64,000 bases of DNA from positions 248,001 through 312,000 of the forward strand of contig JACKBL010000004.1 in the NCBI GenBank assembly GCA_020634515.1, read 5' to 3'. The position numbers were made by a program, and so were the translations under genes. Source of the DNA: Ardenticatenales bacterium (GTDB lineage Bacteria; Chloroflexota; Anaerolineae; Promineifilales; Promineifilaceae). Position 1 is the stretch's first letter. The number at the start of each line of letters is the position of its first letter. Positions 47,377 to 56,634 of the stretch are shown piece after piece. The notes under the pieces were generated by a model that saw only the letters and a list, made by a program, of their open reading frames with translations, had not been told where the DNA came from and did no database searches.

Positions 47377-47700
47377 CTACCCTTCGCCTTGCGAGATCCA
47401 GGCCCCTAATCCAATCACACCCAATCCCACGGCTCCGAGGACGACAACCCCCATCACAACGACCAGAACCAGCGTGATCAGGCCGAGAACAACGCCCAAT
47501 GAGACGGCGTCGTCCTGTCCTTCACTAATTTGCACGGGAACGGGTTGTTCCGTTTCTGTTTCCGTGGTGACGGTGGTGGCGTGTTCGCCTTCGCCGGTGG
47601 CCTCTTCTTGTGCGTGGACGAGCAAGGGGCGGGCGGCCAGCAGGCCAAAGAGCAGCAGCAGGGGGATGAGCAAGAAGCGGGGGGAACGTCGTGTCCGCAT
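47377..47700 (-). CDS. small exported membrane protein, unknown
   Basis: The 107-residue protein has a signal-like N-terminus (RRSPRFLLIPLLLLFGLLAARPLLVHA). A Thr/Glu-rich stretch follows (TTVTTETETEQP), then a C-terminal membrane segment (LGVVLGLITLVLVVVMGVVVLGAVGLGVIGLGAWI). No family is recognised. The start at 47700 is chosen from the signal peptide, although the frame is open to 47859. Confidence 0.55.
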   Translation of the reverse strand: MRTRRSPRFLLIPLLLLFGLLAARPLLVHAQEEATGEGEHATTVTTETETEQPVPVQISEGQDDAVSLGVVLGLITLVLVVVMGVVVLGAVGLGVIGLGAWISQGEG

Positions 47701-47872
47701 GGGGTCGTTTTCTCCTATGACCGACCGGAGTCGGGCGTGCAAGCATTGTTGTTTAGCGTGGCGTATCGCGCGAGCGAGAACCGCGCAAATTATACTGTGC
47801 CGCGCGGTTCCTTCCAACAACTGCCTGTTTTCACGGGAGCGAGTTAGAATCTCGCTCAACGGAATTCGAGTC

Positions 47873-48688
47873 TCATTTTCGTAGCAGTGCTTCGATGCTG
47901 CCGGATTGGGGCAGCGCTGTATGTGTTTGCACGGGCGTCAGGGCAAGCCCGCCGCCGGAAAAGGCGACGTAGTAGAGCCAGTAGGAAATGCCGAAGCTCT
48001 CCAACCCCTCATCGCCATAGACCCACATGTTCCAGACGTAGGGGACGCCTGGGCTGAAGCCGGGTGGGAGTTCGCCGAGGACGTAGCTGCCAACGTAGCC
48101 GAGTGGGGGAGCGGTGTAGAAGTAGGGGGCGCCATCGTCATAGTCATACAGGTTGAATTCGTAGCTGTCGTTGGGTGTGGCGGTGCGGCGGTCCCAGGTG
48201 AAGGTTGCCGGCATTCCGACGGTTGCGCCGGGTGCGGGGGAGAGCATTTCGACATTGGCGACGTCGAAGTCGCCGATGTGGATGGCTGCTCCCCCGTTGT
48301 AGGATGTGAGGTCGCGCGAGCCCCAAACATAGAGGCGGTTAGGGTTGTCCTGGTTCAGGAAGAGGACGTAGTATCGTTGGTTCGCGCCGAGCGAGGGGCT
48401 GCCGGTGAAGGAGAAGACGCCGTTGGCGTCGGTGGTGGTGCTGGCTTTGGTGGACCATTCGCTGCCGTTGTAGAAGCGTAGGTCGAGGGGGACGCCGCCG
48501 GCGGGGCTGCCGTTTTCGGTGACGCGGCCGTTGATGCCGGGGGTGGGTTGGGCGTAGTGTAGTGCCGGCATAAACAAAGCAAAATCCGCGTTTGTTCGGG
48601 CGGCGACGGCGGAGAACAACCCGTCGGCGAATACGGACAGCGCCAGCAGCAGCATGACAACAAGATACGTTTTGCGTAGACGAAACAT
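47873..48688 (-). CDS. secreted protein with carboxypeptidase-regulatory-like (Ig-fold) domain
   Basis: The 271-residue protein has a signal peptide (KTYLVVMLLLALSVFADGLF). An Ig-like domain follows (INGRVTENGSPAGGVPLDLRFYNG to ANGVFSFTGSPSL), as in CarboxypepD_reg modules, and then a second beta-rich domain with fibronectin-like pattern (PGATVGMPATFTWDRR). GGGAGG precedes the ATG at 48688. It is likely a cell-surface or secreted structural protein. No enzyme motif is seen. Confidence 0.62.
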   Translation of the reverse strand: MFRLRKTYLVVMLLLALSVFADGLFSAVAARTNADFALFMPALHYAQPTPGINGRVTENGSPAGGVPLDLRFYNGSEWSTKASTTTDANGVFSFTGSPSLGANQRYYVLFLNQDNPNRLYVWGSRDLTSYNGGAAIHIGDFDVANVEMLSPAPGATVGMPATFTWDRRTATPNDSYEFNLYDYDDGAPYFYTAPPLGYVGSYVLGELPPGFSPGVPYVWNMWVYGDEGLESFGISYWLYYVAFSGGGLALTPVQTHTALPQSGSIEALLRK

Positions 48689-49018
48689 GGAACCTCCCAA
48701 AATATATGCTTATGGCTCGTACAAAATCAACTTTGGATTATCCAAAAAGCAAGAACCGTTCCCGCGCATCCGTCAATTCCCGCGCGAAGCCTCTATTGAC
48801 GGATGCGCCCTTACGGCTTTTTTGCTCCCGGCCCCTGTTCGTGGAGACCGGTAAGCAACCCGATCAATAACAGAAACAGGGTGACAAGGCCCGCGCCTGC
48901 TTCTTCCCGCCAGCAAACCACCATTGGCGTTAATAAAGTAAGGGTGCGCCGCATTTTTTTTGTAGCCATGCGGCGCGCTGCTGATAGGAAAGGTCGCGTA
49001 GGTGCGAGGGCGTGTATT
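48689..49018. other. intergenic region with hairpin repeat
   Basis: This 330-bp gap has no convincing gene. It contains the GCGCATCCGT hairpin repeat (48764-48808) between divergent and convergent gene ends. Confidence 0.5.
48764..48808. repeat. GCGCATCCGT hairpin repeat, copy 1
   Basis: GCGCATCCGTCAAT (48764-48777) and ATTGACGGATGCGC (48795-48808) form a perfect 14-bp stem around the loop containing GCGAAGCCTCT. A related copy at 54852-54899 keeps the loop and the outer GCGCATC/GATGCGC. Confidence 0.75.
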
Positions 49019-49573
49019 TTACGATGCGGCGGGCGGCTTGTCGAAGTCGTGGAACTCGTTGCCGTGTATCCGCGAAAGAATGTCTAGCGCGGCGGCGGCG
49101 CCGTCGCCGGCGGAGATGATGGCCTGGCTGCGGTTGACGCGGGTGCTGCGCCCGACGATGTATAAGCCTTCTACGCCGCAGCGCCCGTCACGATCTACGG
49201 GAATGCCGGCATCCCCCTTGAGCAGTCCAAAAGCAACGGCCAGTTTCGACGCCTTGCCTTCGGCGAGGACGACGTAATCCGCTTCATGTTTTGCACCATC
49301 CTCGGTGGTGACGACGAAGCCCTGCTCTGCCTGGGCAATGGCCGCAACCGCCTGATCGCGCAAATCCGCGCCGAACGAAGCGACCTGCTCACGCGCTATT
49401 TGTTGGAAGTCCGTGCCCGTCATCTCCGGAATGCCCAGATAGTTGAGCAGGAGCGCGTAGTGCATGGCCGTTTTGTCCTGGGCAAAGACGATAGTATCAA
49501 CGCCGTTTTTCGCCAGGAAAAGGGCAGCGCTTAGTCCGCCAGGGCCATCGCCGATAATGATTGCTTTTGTCAT
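49019..49573 (-). CDS. short FAD/NAD(P)-dependent oxidoreductase (thioredoxin-reductase-like)
   Basis: The 184-residue protein has the FAD/NAD-binding start MTKAIIIGDGPGGLSAALFLAKNG, YVVLAEGKASKLAVAFGL, and the C-terminal GLYIVGRSTRVNRSQAIISAGDGAAAA typical of thioredoxin-reductase-fold flavoproteins. It lacks the NADPH domain and CxxC pair of full thioredoxin reductases (about 310 residues). It may depend on a partner or bind only FAD. A good ribosome binding site (AGGAG) precedes the ATG at 49573. Confidence 0.72.
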   Translation of the reverse strand: MTKAIIIGDGPGGLSAALFLAKNGVDTIVFAQDKTAMHYALLLNYLGIPEMTGTDFQQIAREQVASFGADLRDQAVAAIAQAEQGFVVTTEDGAKHEADYVVLAEGKASKLAVAFGLLKGDAGIPVDRDGRCGVEGLYIVGRSTRVNRSQAIISAGDGAAAALDILSRIHGNEFHDFDKPPAAS

Positions 49574-49659
49574 GGGGTATCTCCTAGAAAGACGAATGAT
49601 GAAGAACGAAGGGTGAATCTTCATTTCCCACGGCTACTCGCCGTTTACTGCGCTACGGT

Positions 49660-50904
49660 TTGTGCCGCTATTATTATCCATTATGGGCGGTTGTTCAAAT
49701 CAAATGCCAAATTTCGGGCCAACGACGAAACAAAACGCGGAAATTTTTACTTGACGAACCTTCCTGGAAGCTCAATTTCGCTCCCAAACCTTACGCCTTC
49801 TACCTCGGCCGGCGCGACCCGGAAAATCCCGCCCTGCGACACGAAGTCCCCTTCACCCTCCACGACAATGCCGGCCTCCTCAGCGCCGAAGTGCTGGACT
49901 TCTCCGACTGGGAAATGGGACAAACCCCTACCCCCTGGATGCCTACCTGGACTCCCCCCGCCGTGAGCGCATTCAGCGGCGCCGTCACCTACAATTACCC
50001 CATCGCCGTGCCCCCTGGCCGGCGCGGGTTGCAGCCCCAAGTCTCCCTCAGCTACAACAGCCGCAACCTGGATGGCGCCATTCACGACCCGGACTTTGGC
50101 CTCGTGGCTACCGGCTGGTCATTGGCGCAAATCAGCATTCTCCGTACCGGCGTCAACATGAAGGTGAGCGACTCGAATCCCGACAAATGGTACGTGCTGC
50201 GGCACCCTGACGAGTTCCGCCTCCTGCTCAACGGCACAGGGCACAAGCTCGTGCCCGCGGGCGACACTATGGGGGACAGTGTGCGCTACTATGCTGAGGA
50301 CGCGCCGCAGTTGCGTATCTACCGCTACTTCGATGAGGCCGCCCTCAACTACGACAAACTGTTCTGGCTCGTGGACACACCCGATGGCACACGTTATCGC
50401 CTTGGATACACGACCGACAGTGAAGAATACCAAAACGCGGGCGCCGTCTGGAACCTGGAAATCAGCGGCCATCGCGGTCTGGATACCGGTTCCGACACAG
50501 AACCCAGCCCGCGCACCAGTTCCGGGATGGCGTGGCACGTGGACACGGTCACCGATGCGTTCGGCAACCAGATGAACGACACCTACAACACCAAAGAGGT
50601 GGAGGAAACATACCACTATTTCAATTCCGAAAGCGGCGACACCATCGTCACCACCGTCGCCACGGCCAAGAAGCGGCTCTACGCCATCGAGTACAACTAC
50701 CCCAATGTGATTACAAGCCTGCCGCCGGGCAAACACGTCAATCGCTTCAGCAGCAGCCCCGCCAGTCGCATCGAGTTTCGCGCCGCCAACGACGGCCAGG
50801 CGGCGCACGCCATTGACCCTATCACGAGCATCTACGTCTTCCACGCCGACCTGGACAATCCGATGGCTGAGCCTGGAGGCAGCGCTATTCTGGACAGGTT
50901 GCGT
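49660..50904 (+). pseudogene. RHS/SpvB-type toxin protein fragment
   Basis: The frame encodes the SpvB/TcdB-like N-terminal RHS region: AFSGAVTYNYPIAVPPGRRG, LQPQVSLSYNSRNLDG, GWSLAQISILRTG, then DTPDGTRYRLGYT and DAFGNQMNDTYNT. It begins without signal peptide or convincing start, so the 5' end is missing. It breaks off near 50904, where sequence of a transposase begins in another frame. Full RHS proteins are over 1,500 residues. The matching C-terminal core is found as a fragment at 51.6-51.8 kb. Confidence 0.75.
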
Positions 50905-51043
50905 GTACAATTTCTGTCGTGTTCATGCCACTTTGGAAGGAACGCCAGCCATGGCGGCTGGTCTGACGGAGGAGGTTGGGTCGGTGCGCGAACTGCTTTT
51001 TTGCTTCGCTATCCGACCCGAATCACTCCACGCTAATTTGTAG
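50902..51043 (+). pseudogene. transposase C-terminal remnant
   Basis: In the frame ending at 51043 the sequence reads NFCRVHATLEGTPAMAAGL, then TEEVGSVRELL. This closely resembles the C-terminus of IS1-like and integrase-core transposases (FCR.H..L..TPAMAAGLT). Only about 40 residues remain, and no inverted-repeat ends are recognised. It directly abuts the broken RHS gene. Confidence 0.6.
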
Positions 51044-51060
51044 TCCTACCGGAATAAATT

Positions 51061-51471
51061 ATGATCCCTGAAATATATATATCATTAGTAATAGAAGAAG
51101 ATGCTGTAGACGATAAACTTCTAGCCTTATTAAAGGAAATGGGTGCTACAGAATCCTGGTTCAAAGGGCAGCCCAAAGGTAAAACTATTCTTACCCACGA
51201 AAGCAACGGCTGTAAATTTAGCGCTGAATCTCAACCTACTACAGATTTTTACACTGAGAGAGTTATAAGTGACTTTTGGAATCACATAAAACTAAATAAA
51301 AAAGAGTTAGTCGAAATTATTCAAAAAAACGATCTAGCCCCTATATTTTCCGTAATCGTGTATGTTGTTGATACAGTGCCCAGTATTCATCTTGAAAACA
51401 CGCTTTTGAAAGAGTTGGCACAAGTCAACATCGGAATAGATATAGACGTGATTATTCGAAAGAAACAGTAG
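51061..51471 (+). CDS. DUF4279-like putative immunity protein
   Basis: The 136-residue protein starts IPEIYISLVIEEDAVDDKLL and includes the ESWFKGQPKGKTILTHESNG pattern. It ends LAQVNIGIDIDVIIRKK. This fits the DUF4279 family, often found next to RHS and other contact-dependent toxins. The gene is clearly more AT-rich than its surroundings, a sign of transfer. It sits between two RHS fragments, so it is likely an orphan immunity gene of a lost toxin tip. Immunity function is inference. Confidence 0.68.
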   Translation: MIPEIYISLVIEEDAVDDKLLALLKEMGATESWFKGQPKGKTILTHESNGCKFSAESQPTTDFYTERVISDFWNHIKLNKKELVEIIQKNDLAPIFSVIVYVVDTVPSIHLENTLLKELAQVNIGIDIDVIIRKKQ

Positions 51472-51589
51472 CTCCTGTTCCGATGAGGCTTTTTTCAACT
51501 TGGAACTGAGCGCGTTCCTACCTTATCCTGGCATACCAGGCTGGTGGGAATGTGGATAACTGGAACATCCCAGTTACCCACAATTCCAC

Positions 51590-51840
51590 AGCCTCTACTA
51601 CGGCGGCAGCCCTCCCACCAGCCGTTGCGCTGGCAGCACAGTAACAATCCAATCTTGTCGTTGTCGCGCAGCCGTTCGCGGAGCAGTTAACGTCTCGGCC
51701 TCATCTACTACAACGCGCGGTACTACATCCCCGGCGTGGGCCGGTTTGTGAATGCGGATACGATTGTGCCGGATGCCGGCATTCCCCAAACCCTCAATCG
51801 CCACGCCCTCAATCAATATGTGGATAAACGCGGGAAGCAT
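51590..51840 (+). pseudogene. RHS core C-terminal remnant
   Basis: YYGGS at about 51594 and then, from 51691, RLGLIYYNARYYIPGVGRF and VNADTIVPDAGIPQTLNRHA match the RHS-repeat-associated core. Stops and frame changes separate the pieces, and no toxin domain follows. A TGCCGGCA lies inside at 51774. It is the 3' part of the same decayed locus as 49660-50904, or of a second RHS gene. Confidence 0.7.
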
Positions 51841-52015
51841 TTAGGACATTGGTTCAAGGCATCCGGGTGTTTCCTCGTGATTTTTATCGCCCGGCTTCGC
51901 GCTTTTTGTCACTTTTCCCGGAGAGATGCCCCTTTTAGGATAATGGGGGGGAGGGGGTTGTTTAGGTTGCCGGCATTCTATAACTCCTGGTGACAGGGAC
52001 GGGTTCTAAGATCGG

Positions 52016-53650
52016 ATGGGTGTTAAACCGTTACCGTTATTCCTCCTTTCTGGCCTGCTGATGGTTTTGCTCGCGGGCTGTCGGGCCAGTGAGCCAACCG
52101 TGACGCCGACTGTTCCGCCTGTGCCGACTCCCTCTGCCGAACTTGCCGGCACGGACGTTATGCCGGCATTTCCTCCCCCCTCAACCGCTCCCGAAATCTA
52201 TTGGCCCACCACCACCTGGCGCGCCAGCCTGCCCGAAGCGCAGGGCGTGGACACGGAAAAACTGGCGGACCTGTTCGACTTGATTGCGGAGCGGGACGCG
52301 CCGATAGATGGACTGCTCATTGTACGCCACGGTTACGTTATCTCTGAGGCGTACTTTTATCCCTACGCAGCGAACATTCCTCATGCCCTGGCTTCGATCA
52401 CGAAAAGCGTGGTCAGCACGCTGGCGGGCATCGCTTTGGCGCAGGGGCAGATACCCGATTGGGATGCGCCCGTTCTCTCCTATTTCCCTGACTATGCCAT
52501 ACAGAACCGGGATGCGCGCAAGGAGAGCCTACAGATTACCCATCTGCTGATGATGACGACGGGGTTGGACTGGCCGGAGAGCAGCAAGCCGTATGGCAGC
52601 ATCGGCAATCCCGTGAACCAGATGATGGCCAGTGACGATTGGGTGCGGTTTGTGCTGGACCGTCCTCTGTTCACGGACCCGGGCGCGCGCTTCAACTACA
52701 ATTCCGGGGCGTCTCATTTGTTAGGGATTTTGGTGGGGCGGGCCGTGGATATGCCGCTGCCGGCATTTGCCGCGGATAACCTGTTCCATAAACTGGGCAT
52801 CAGGGACGTCTCCTGGGCCACAGATAATCAAGGGCGCGCGTTCGGAGGCGGCGGACTGTATTTGACGCCGCGTGACCTGGCGAAACTGGGCTATCTTTAT
52901 TTGCATCAGGGGGTGTGGGAGGAGGAAACGATTGTGCCGGCATCCTGGATCACCCGGGCCACGACCGGCCATATCGAAACGCCCGGTGAGGATACCTACG
53001 GCTACCAGTGGTGGATCAGTCCCCAGGGTTATTACAAAGCCGTTGGGCATGGCGGGCAGTATTTGTTCGTCGTGCCGGAGGCCGACCTGCTACTGGTTGT
53101 GGTGAGTGGCTTGCCCGCAAGAGACGAAGGATTGCCCGAATCGTTACTGCGGTTTTATGTGATGCCGGCCATTCTCTCCGACGACCCACTGCCCCCCAAC
53201 CCCACCGCCAACGCCCGCCTCGCGCAAACGATCACCGCCGTGGCCGCCCCGAATCCTAAACCCGTGCCGCCCCTGCCGCCGCTGGCCGCGCAAATCTCCG
53301 GCCAGGTCTACGAACTGAACCCCAACGCCCTCGATTGGCAGCGTTTTTCCCTCACCTTTGACGAGGACGGAACGGAAGCGGAACTGGTGCAAACTTTCGC
53401 CACGGATACCTTCACCACCACCATTGGCCTGGACAACGTTTTTCGTCTCAACGAAGCGGATGGCATTCGTAGCGGCGTGCGCGGCTACTGGCTGGACGCG
53501 AACCAGTTTGTGGTGGAGCAGCGCGTGCCGGGCGAAATTGATCGGTTGCAAGTGACCATGCAATTTGCCGGCAACGAAGCCATCATCACGTTGCGTTGGG
53601 TGGTGGCGAGTTATACGCGACGGGTGACAGGACAAAGAGTTGAGGAATAA
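52016..53650 (+). CDS. serine hydrolase lipoprotein, beta-lactamase class C/PBP-like
   Basis: The 544-residue protein has a lipobox (LMVLLAGC) and a Thr/Pro-rich linker. The beta-lactamase domain has SITK (Ser127, Lys130), YNS (Tyr228) and HGG (His345 in GHGGQYL), the three motifs of the class C/esterase fold. The C-terminal part (about 400-544) is a lipocalin-like beta domain of the type found after such hydrolases. Two TGCCGGCA copies 17 bp apart (52144, 52161) encode LAGTDVMPAF in the linker. It is probably a peptidase or esterase at the cell surface. Confidence 0.83.
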   Translation: MGVKPLPLFLLSGLLMVLLAGCRASEPTVTPTVPPVPTPSAELAGTDVMPAFPPPSTAPEIYWPTTTWRASLPEAQGVDTEKLADLFDLIAERDAPIDGLLIVRHGYVISEAYFYPYAANIPHALASITKSVVSTLAGIALAQGQIPDWDAPVLSYFPDYAIQNRDARKESLQITHLLMMTTGLDWPESSKPYGSIGNPVNQMMASDDWVRFVLDRPLFTDPGARFNYNSGASHLLGILVGRAVDMPLPAFAADNLFHKLGIRDVSWATDNQGRAFGGGGLYLTPRDLAKLGYLYLHQGVWEEETIVPASWITRATTGHIETPGEDTYGYQWWISPQGYYKAVGHGGQYLFVVPEADLLLVVVSGLPARDEGLPESLLRFYVMPAILSDDPLPPNPTANARLAQTITAVAAPNPKPVPPLPPLAAQISGQVYELNPNALDWQRFSLTFDEDGTEAELVQTFATDTFTTTIGLDNVFRLNEADGIRSGVRGYWLDANQFVVEQRVPGEIDRLQVTMQFAGNEAIITLRWVVASYTRRVTGQRVEE

Positions 53651-53731
53651 TCGGATGAGGCGAACGGTCCCTGATTTTGGGGCTGTTGGGGCGCATGGTT
53701 GGACGTGTGATGCCGGCACAAGGAGAACAAA

Positions 53732-54247
53732 ATGAACGATCGCGTATTGATCACGTATGCTACAAAACATGGCGCAACGGCGGAAATCGCCGAAAAAATC
53801 GGCCAGGTATTGGGTCAGGCGGGGTTGCGGGCGGATGTGATGTCCGTGGAGCGCGTCACCGATTTGACACCCTACCAGGCCGTCGTCTTGGGCAGCGCCG
53901 TCTACATCGGGCAATGGCGCAAGGAGGCCGTGAAATTCCTCACGACCCATGAGGCCATGCTGGCCGTGCGCCCCCTCTGGCTCTTCTCCAGTGGACCGAC
54001 TGGGGAAGGGGACCCGGCGGAACTCCTGCAAGGCTGGCGCTTTCCCGAAGCGCAAAAAGCCATTATTGAGCGTATTCAGCCGCGAGATGTGGCCGTATTC
54101 CACGGCGAAATAGACGTGGAGGATCTGAATCTGCTGGAAAAATGGGTGAGCAAGAACGTTAAAGCTCCGCTGGGTGATTTCCGCGATTGGGAGGCCATCA
54201 CCGCCTGGGCGGTGGCGATTGCCGAGGCCCTCCAGCCGCGGGAATAG
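53732..54247 (+). CDS. flavodoxin-domain protein (protoporphyrinogen oxidase HemG-like)
   Basis: The 171-residue protein starts MNDRVLITYATKHGATAEIAEKIG, the FMN phosphate loop of flavodoxins. It continues with AVVLGSAVYIGQWRKEAVKFL and PLWLFSSGPTGEGDP. The GSAVYIGQW..EA pattern resembles HemG-type menaquinone-dependent protoporphyrinogen oxidase. It could equally be an electron carrier. It is followed by a pyridoxamine-oxidase-fold gene that also probably binds FMN or a similar cofactor. Confidence 0.78.
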   Translation: MNDRVLITYATKHGATAEIAEKIGQVLGQAGLRADVMSVERVTDLTPYQAVVLGSAVYIGQWRKEAVKFLTTHEAMLAVRPLWLFSSGPTGEGDPAELLQGWRFPEAQKAIIERIQPRDVAVFHGEIDVEDLNLLEKWVSKNVKAPLGDFRDWEAITAWAVAIAEALQPRE

Positions 54248-54334
54248 GCGCAAATGGCCGCGGAGATGCCCGGCTAGTACTGCCTTTCCGGAAGCGATTG
54301 CCTGAGCATCCGGGAAGGTTTGAAGGATGGAGAA

Positions 54335-54817
54335 ATGACAGTGCAGTTGACCAGTGAACAGGTCTGGCAAGTGATTGAGAAAGAGTTATTCGGTGTGTTG
54401 GGGATGGTTAGCGCCCGCGGGGAGGGGCGCACGGTGGGCATTATCTACGTCGTGCGCGACCGCAAGCTGTACATCGGGACGGAAAAGGATGCGTGGAAGG
54501 TGCGCCACGTCGCCCGTAACCCCCAGGTATCCATGACCATCCCTATCGCCAAGCGTATTCCCTTTATGCCCTGGATGAGGATTCCGGCGGCGACTATTAC
54601 TTTTGCCGGCACAGCCCGCGTGATCCCCGGACAAGAAGCGCCGCGCGACTTGGTGCAAGCGGTCTTTCGCTCCGTGGCCGACGATCCGGGGCAGGTGGCC
54701 GATTATTGCCTGATCGAAGTGACGCCGGAAAAGGAGTTCGTCACTTATGGCGTGGGGATTCCCCTGATGCAGATGCGCCACCCGGACAAAGCTCGCGGGC
54801 GCGTGCCGGTCGGGTAG
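54335..54817 (+). CDS. pyridoxamine 5'-phosphate oxidase-family protein
   Basis: The 160-residue protein has GMVSARGEGRTVGIIYVVRDRKLYIGTEKDAWKVRHVARNPQVSMTI (read in parts). This is the split-barrel FMN-binding pattern of the PNPOx-like superfamily. Relatives bind FMN, F420 or haem. The start at 54335 has GGATGGAG upstream. It lies after the flavodoxin gene and may share a transcript. Confidence 0.75.
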   Translation: MTVQLTSEQVWQVIEKELFGVLGMVSARGEGRTVGIIYVVRDRKLYIGTEKDAWKVRHVARNPQVSMTIPIAKRIPFMPWMRIPAATITFAGTARVIPGQEAPRDLVQAVFRSVADDPGQVADYCLIEVTPEKEFVTYGVGIPLMQMRHPDKARGRVPVG

Positions 54818-54851
54818 GCATAGGGCGCGGATAAACCAAGAACCCGCCCTC

Positions 54852-54899
54852 GCGCATCCGTCCATTCCCGAGCGAAGCCTCTATTCGTAACCGATGCGC
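54852..54899. repeat. GCGCATCCGT hairpin repeat, copy 2
   Basis: GCGCATCCGT and GATGCGC flank the loop GAGCGAAGCCTCTATTCG, close to copy 1 at 48764. It lies between two convergent genes. Confidence 0.65.
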
Positions 54900-54906
54900 C
54901 CTTACC

Positions 54907-56592
54907 TTATCCTACGAATTCCGGCTCAGGTTCGGGGGCGAGGGTGGCCTGGCGCTGTTCAATGCGGCGGCGCAATTTGTCCGGCCACTGGCTGATGTCT
55001 TCCGCCGGATAAATGGGCAGGGCGGGGCCATCCTGTTGCAGCAGATCGGCGGTGCGGCAGTGGAGGATTTGCCGCGCCGCTTGCAGGCCGGAAGCGGTAA
55101 CGCCGGCCACGCCGTGGGAGAGGGTGCTGGCCCCGACCATGTAGAGGCCGGGGATTTCGCCACGAGTGGGGAATGCGCCCGGCCCGACCTGGAAGCGGCT
55201 TTTTTCGATGCCGTAGAGGTTGCCGGCGGTGGCTTCCAGGTAGAACTGGTTGGTCAACGGTGTGCCCAGGTCGCAAAAGACGACGTGGTCGCGGAAGCCG
55301 GGAACGAGGTCGTCCAGGCGGGCCAACATGTGGTCTATGAGGCGTTCTTTCAACGATTGGTAGGACGTGCCGCGTTGGCCGCTGGGTTCGTTGGCCCATT
55401 TGCGGAAGGCGTCGTAGCCGACGAAGGTGAAGGCTTCCAGGGTGTGGTGGCCGCTGTGCATTTTGGAGGGGTCTTTGAGGGTGGTGGCGGTGAGGAAAAT
55501 TGCCGGCACGCGCTCAGCCCGCAGCGCTTCATCCGTCATCCCCTGGCGATAGATTCCGTCCAGGTCGTTGTGCGCGTAGAACCAGTAGTTGCCGGAATCC
55601 AGCCCGGCGGCGCGCAGGTCCATGTCCACGGCCACGAACAGGCTGAGGGCGGACACGGAGTAGCGCACCCGATCCAGTTTGCGCTGGAGCCGGGAGGAGA
55701 GGTTTTCCCGTCCTATCAATCGCCCGAAGGTGACTTCCGGGTCGGCGTTGCTGATGATGGTGTTGGCGCGGATTTCGCTGCCGTCACCGAGGCGCACGCC
55801 GATGGCTTTGCCATCTTCCAGCAGGATGCGCTCTACGCGGGTTTCCAGGCGGAGTTCGCCGCCGGCGCGCTTGAGGGCGCGCACGAAGGCGCGGGGGATG
55901 GCGAAGCCGCCGCCAATGGGGTAGTAACCGCCGTCGAAGTAGTGGTGGATAATGCCGGCATGTACCGGAGCCGACACCAGCGACAAAGGCATCCCATGAT
56001 CCCCCGCCTGCCCCGCCAGAACCGCCTTCAAGAAGGGGTCCGACACATAATGGTTCAGCATCGCCTGGCCGGACCGCCACGCCCAACGCACCGCGTTTGG
56101 GGCCGTCAGCGGCAGCTTGACCACGTCTACCACACCGCGCAGCCGCGCCAGCCGGCTCAACTCCTGTGGCAAACTATCCACCGCCTCAAAAAAGGCGGCA
56201 ATCCCCTTGCTTTCATGCGGGAAACGCGCCTTTAGCTTTTCTTCATAAGCGGCACGCCCCTTGGGAATGTCAAAACGCTGCGCGCTGGCTCCCGTTTCCC
56301 CCACCAGAATATGGTCGTAGCCATCCGGGTTGATCTCGCTAAAGGCCAGGTCCCGCGACACCCCCAACCCTTCGTAAATCTCCCGCATGTGGCCGCCCGG
56401 ACCGATGCCGCCAATATAATGCACGCCGGGGCTAAAGCGATACCCTTCCAGCGTGAACGAGTGACACCAGCCGCCGGCCACATAATGCTGCTCACAAACA
56501 AGTACCTTCTGCCCCGCCTGTGCCAGGCACAAGGCTGCCGTCAGGCCGCCGGCCCCTGAACCAATCACCACGACATCGTAATCAATTCCCAT
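54907..56592 (-). CDS. phytoene desaturase/retinol saturase-like FAD oxidoreductase
   Basis: The 561-residue protein has the dinucleotide-binding start DYDVVVIGSGAGGLTAALCLA with the following EQHYVAGGWCHSF. It has YYPIGGGFAIPRAFVRAL and the C-terminal GLYMVGASTLSHGVAGVTASGLQAA. This is the amino-oxidase/CrtI family, closest in pattern to carotenoid isomerase and all-trans-retinol 13,14-reductase. The substrate is probably a polyene. No other carotenoid genes are in view. Confidence 0.83.
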   Translation of the reverse strand: MGIDYDVVVIGSGAGGLTAALCLAQAGQKVLVCEQHYVAGGWCHSFTLEGYRFSPGVHYIGGIGPGGHMREIYEGLGVSRDLAFSEINPDGYDHILVGETGASAQRFDIPKGRAAYEEKLKARFPHESKGIAAFFEAVDSLPQELSRLARLRGVVDVVKLPLTAPNAVRWAWRSGQAMLNHYVSDPFLKAVLAGQAGDHGMPLSLVSAPVHAGIIHHYFDGGYYPIGGGFAIPRAFVRALKRAGGELRLETRVERILLEDGKAIGVRLGDGSEIRANTIISNADPEVTFGRLIGRENLSSRLQRKLDRVRYSVSALSLFVAVDMDLRAAGLDSGNYWFYAHNDLDGIYRQGMTDEALRAERVPAIFLTATTLKDPSKMHSGHHTLEAFTFVGYDAFRKWANEPSGQRGTSYQSLKERLIDHMLARLDDLVPGFRDHVVFCDLGTPLTNQFYLEATAGNLYGIEKSRFQVGPGAFPTRGEIPGLYMVGASTLSHGVAGVTASGLQAARQILHCRTADLLQQDGPALPIYPAEDISQWPDKLRRRIEQRQATLAPEPEPEFVG

Positions 56593-56634
56593 AGTCGTAC
56601 TCCTTTGTACGTTTGCGAGCGCCTCTTGCCTTTC

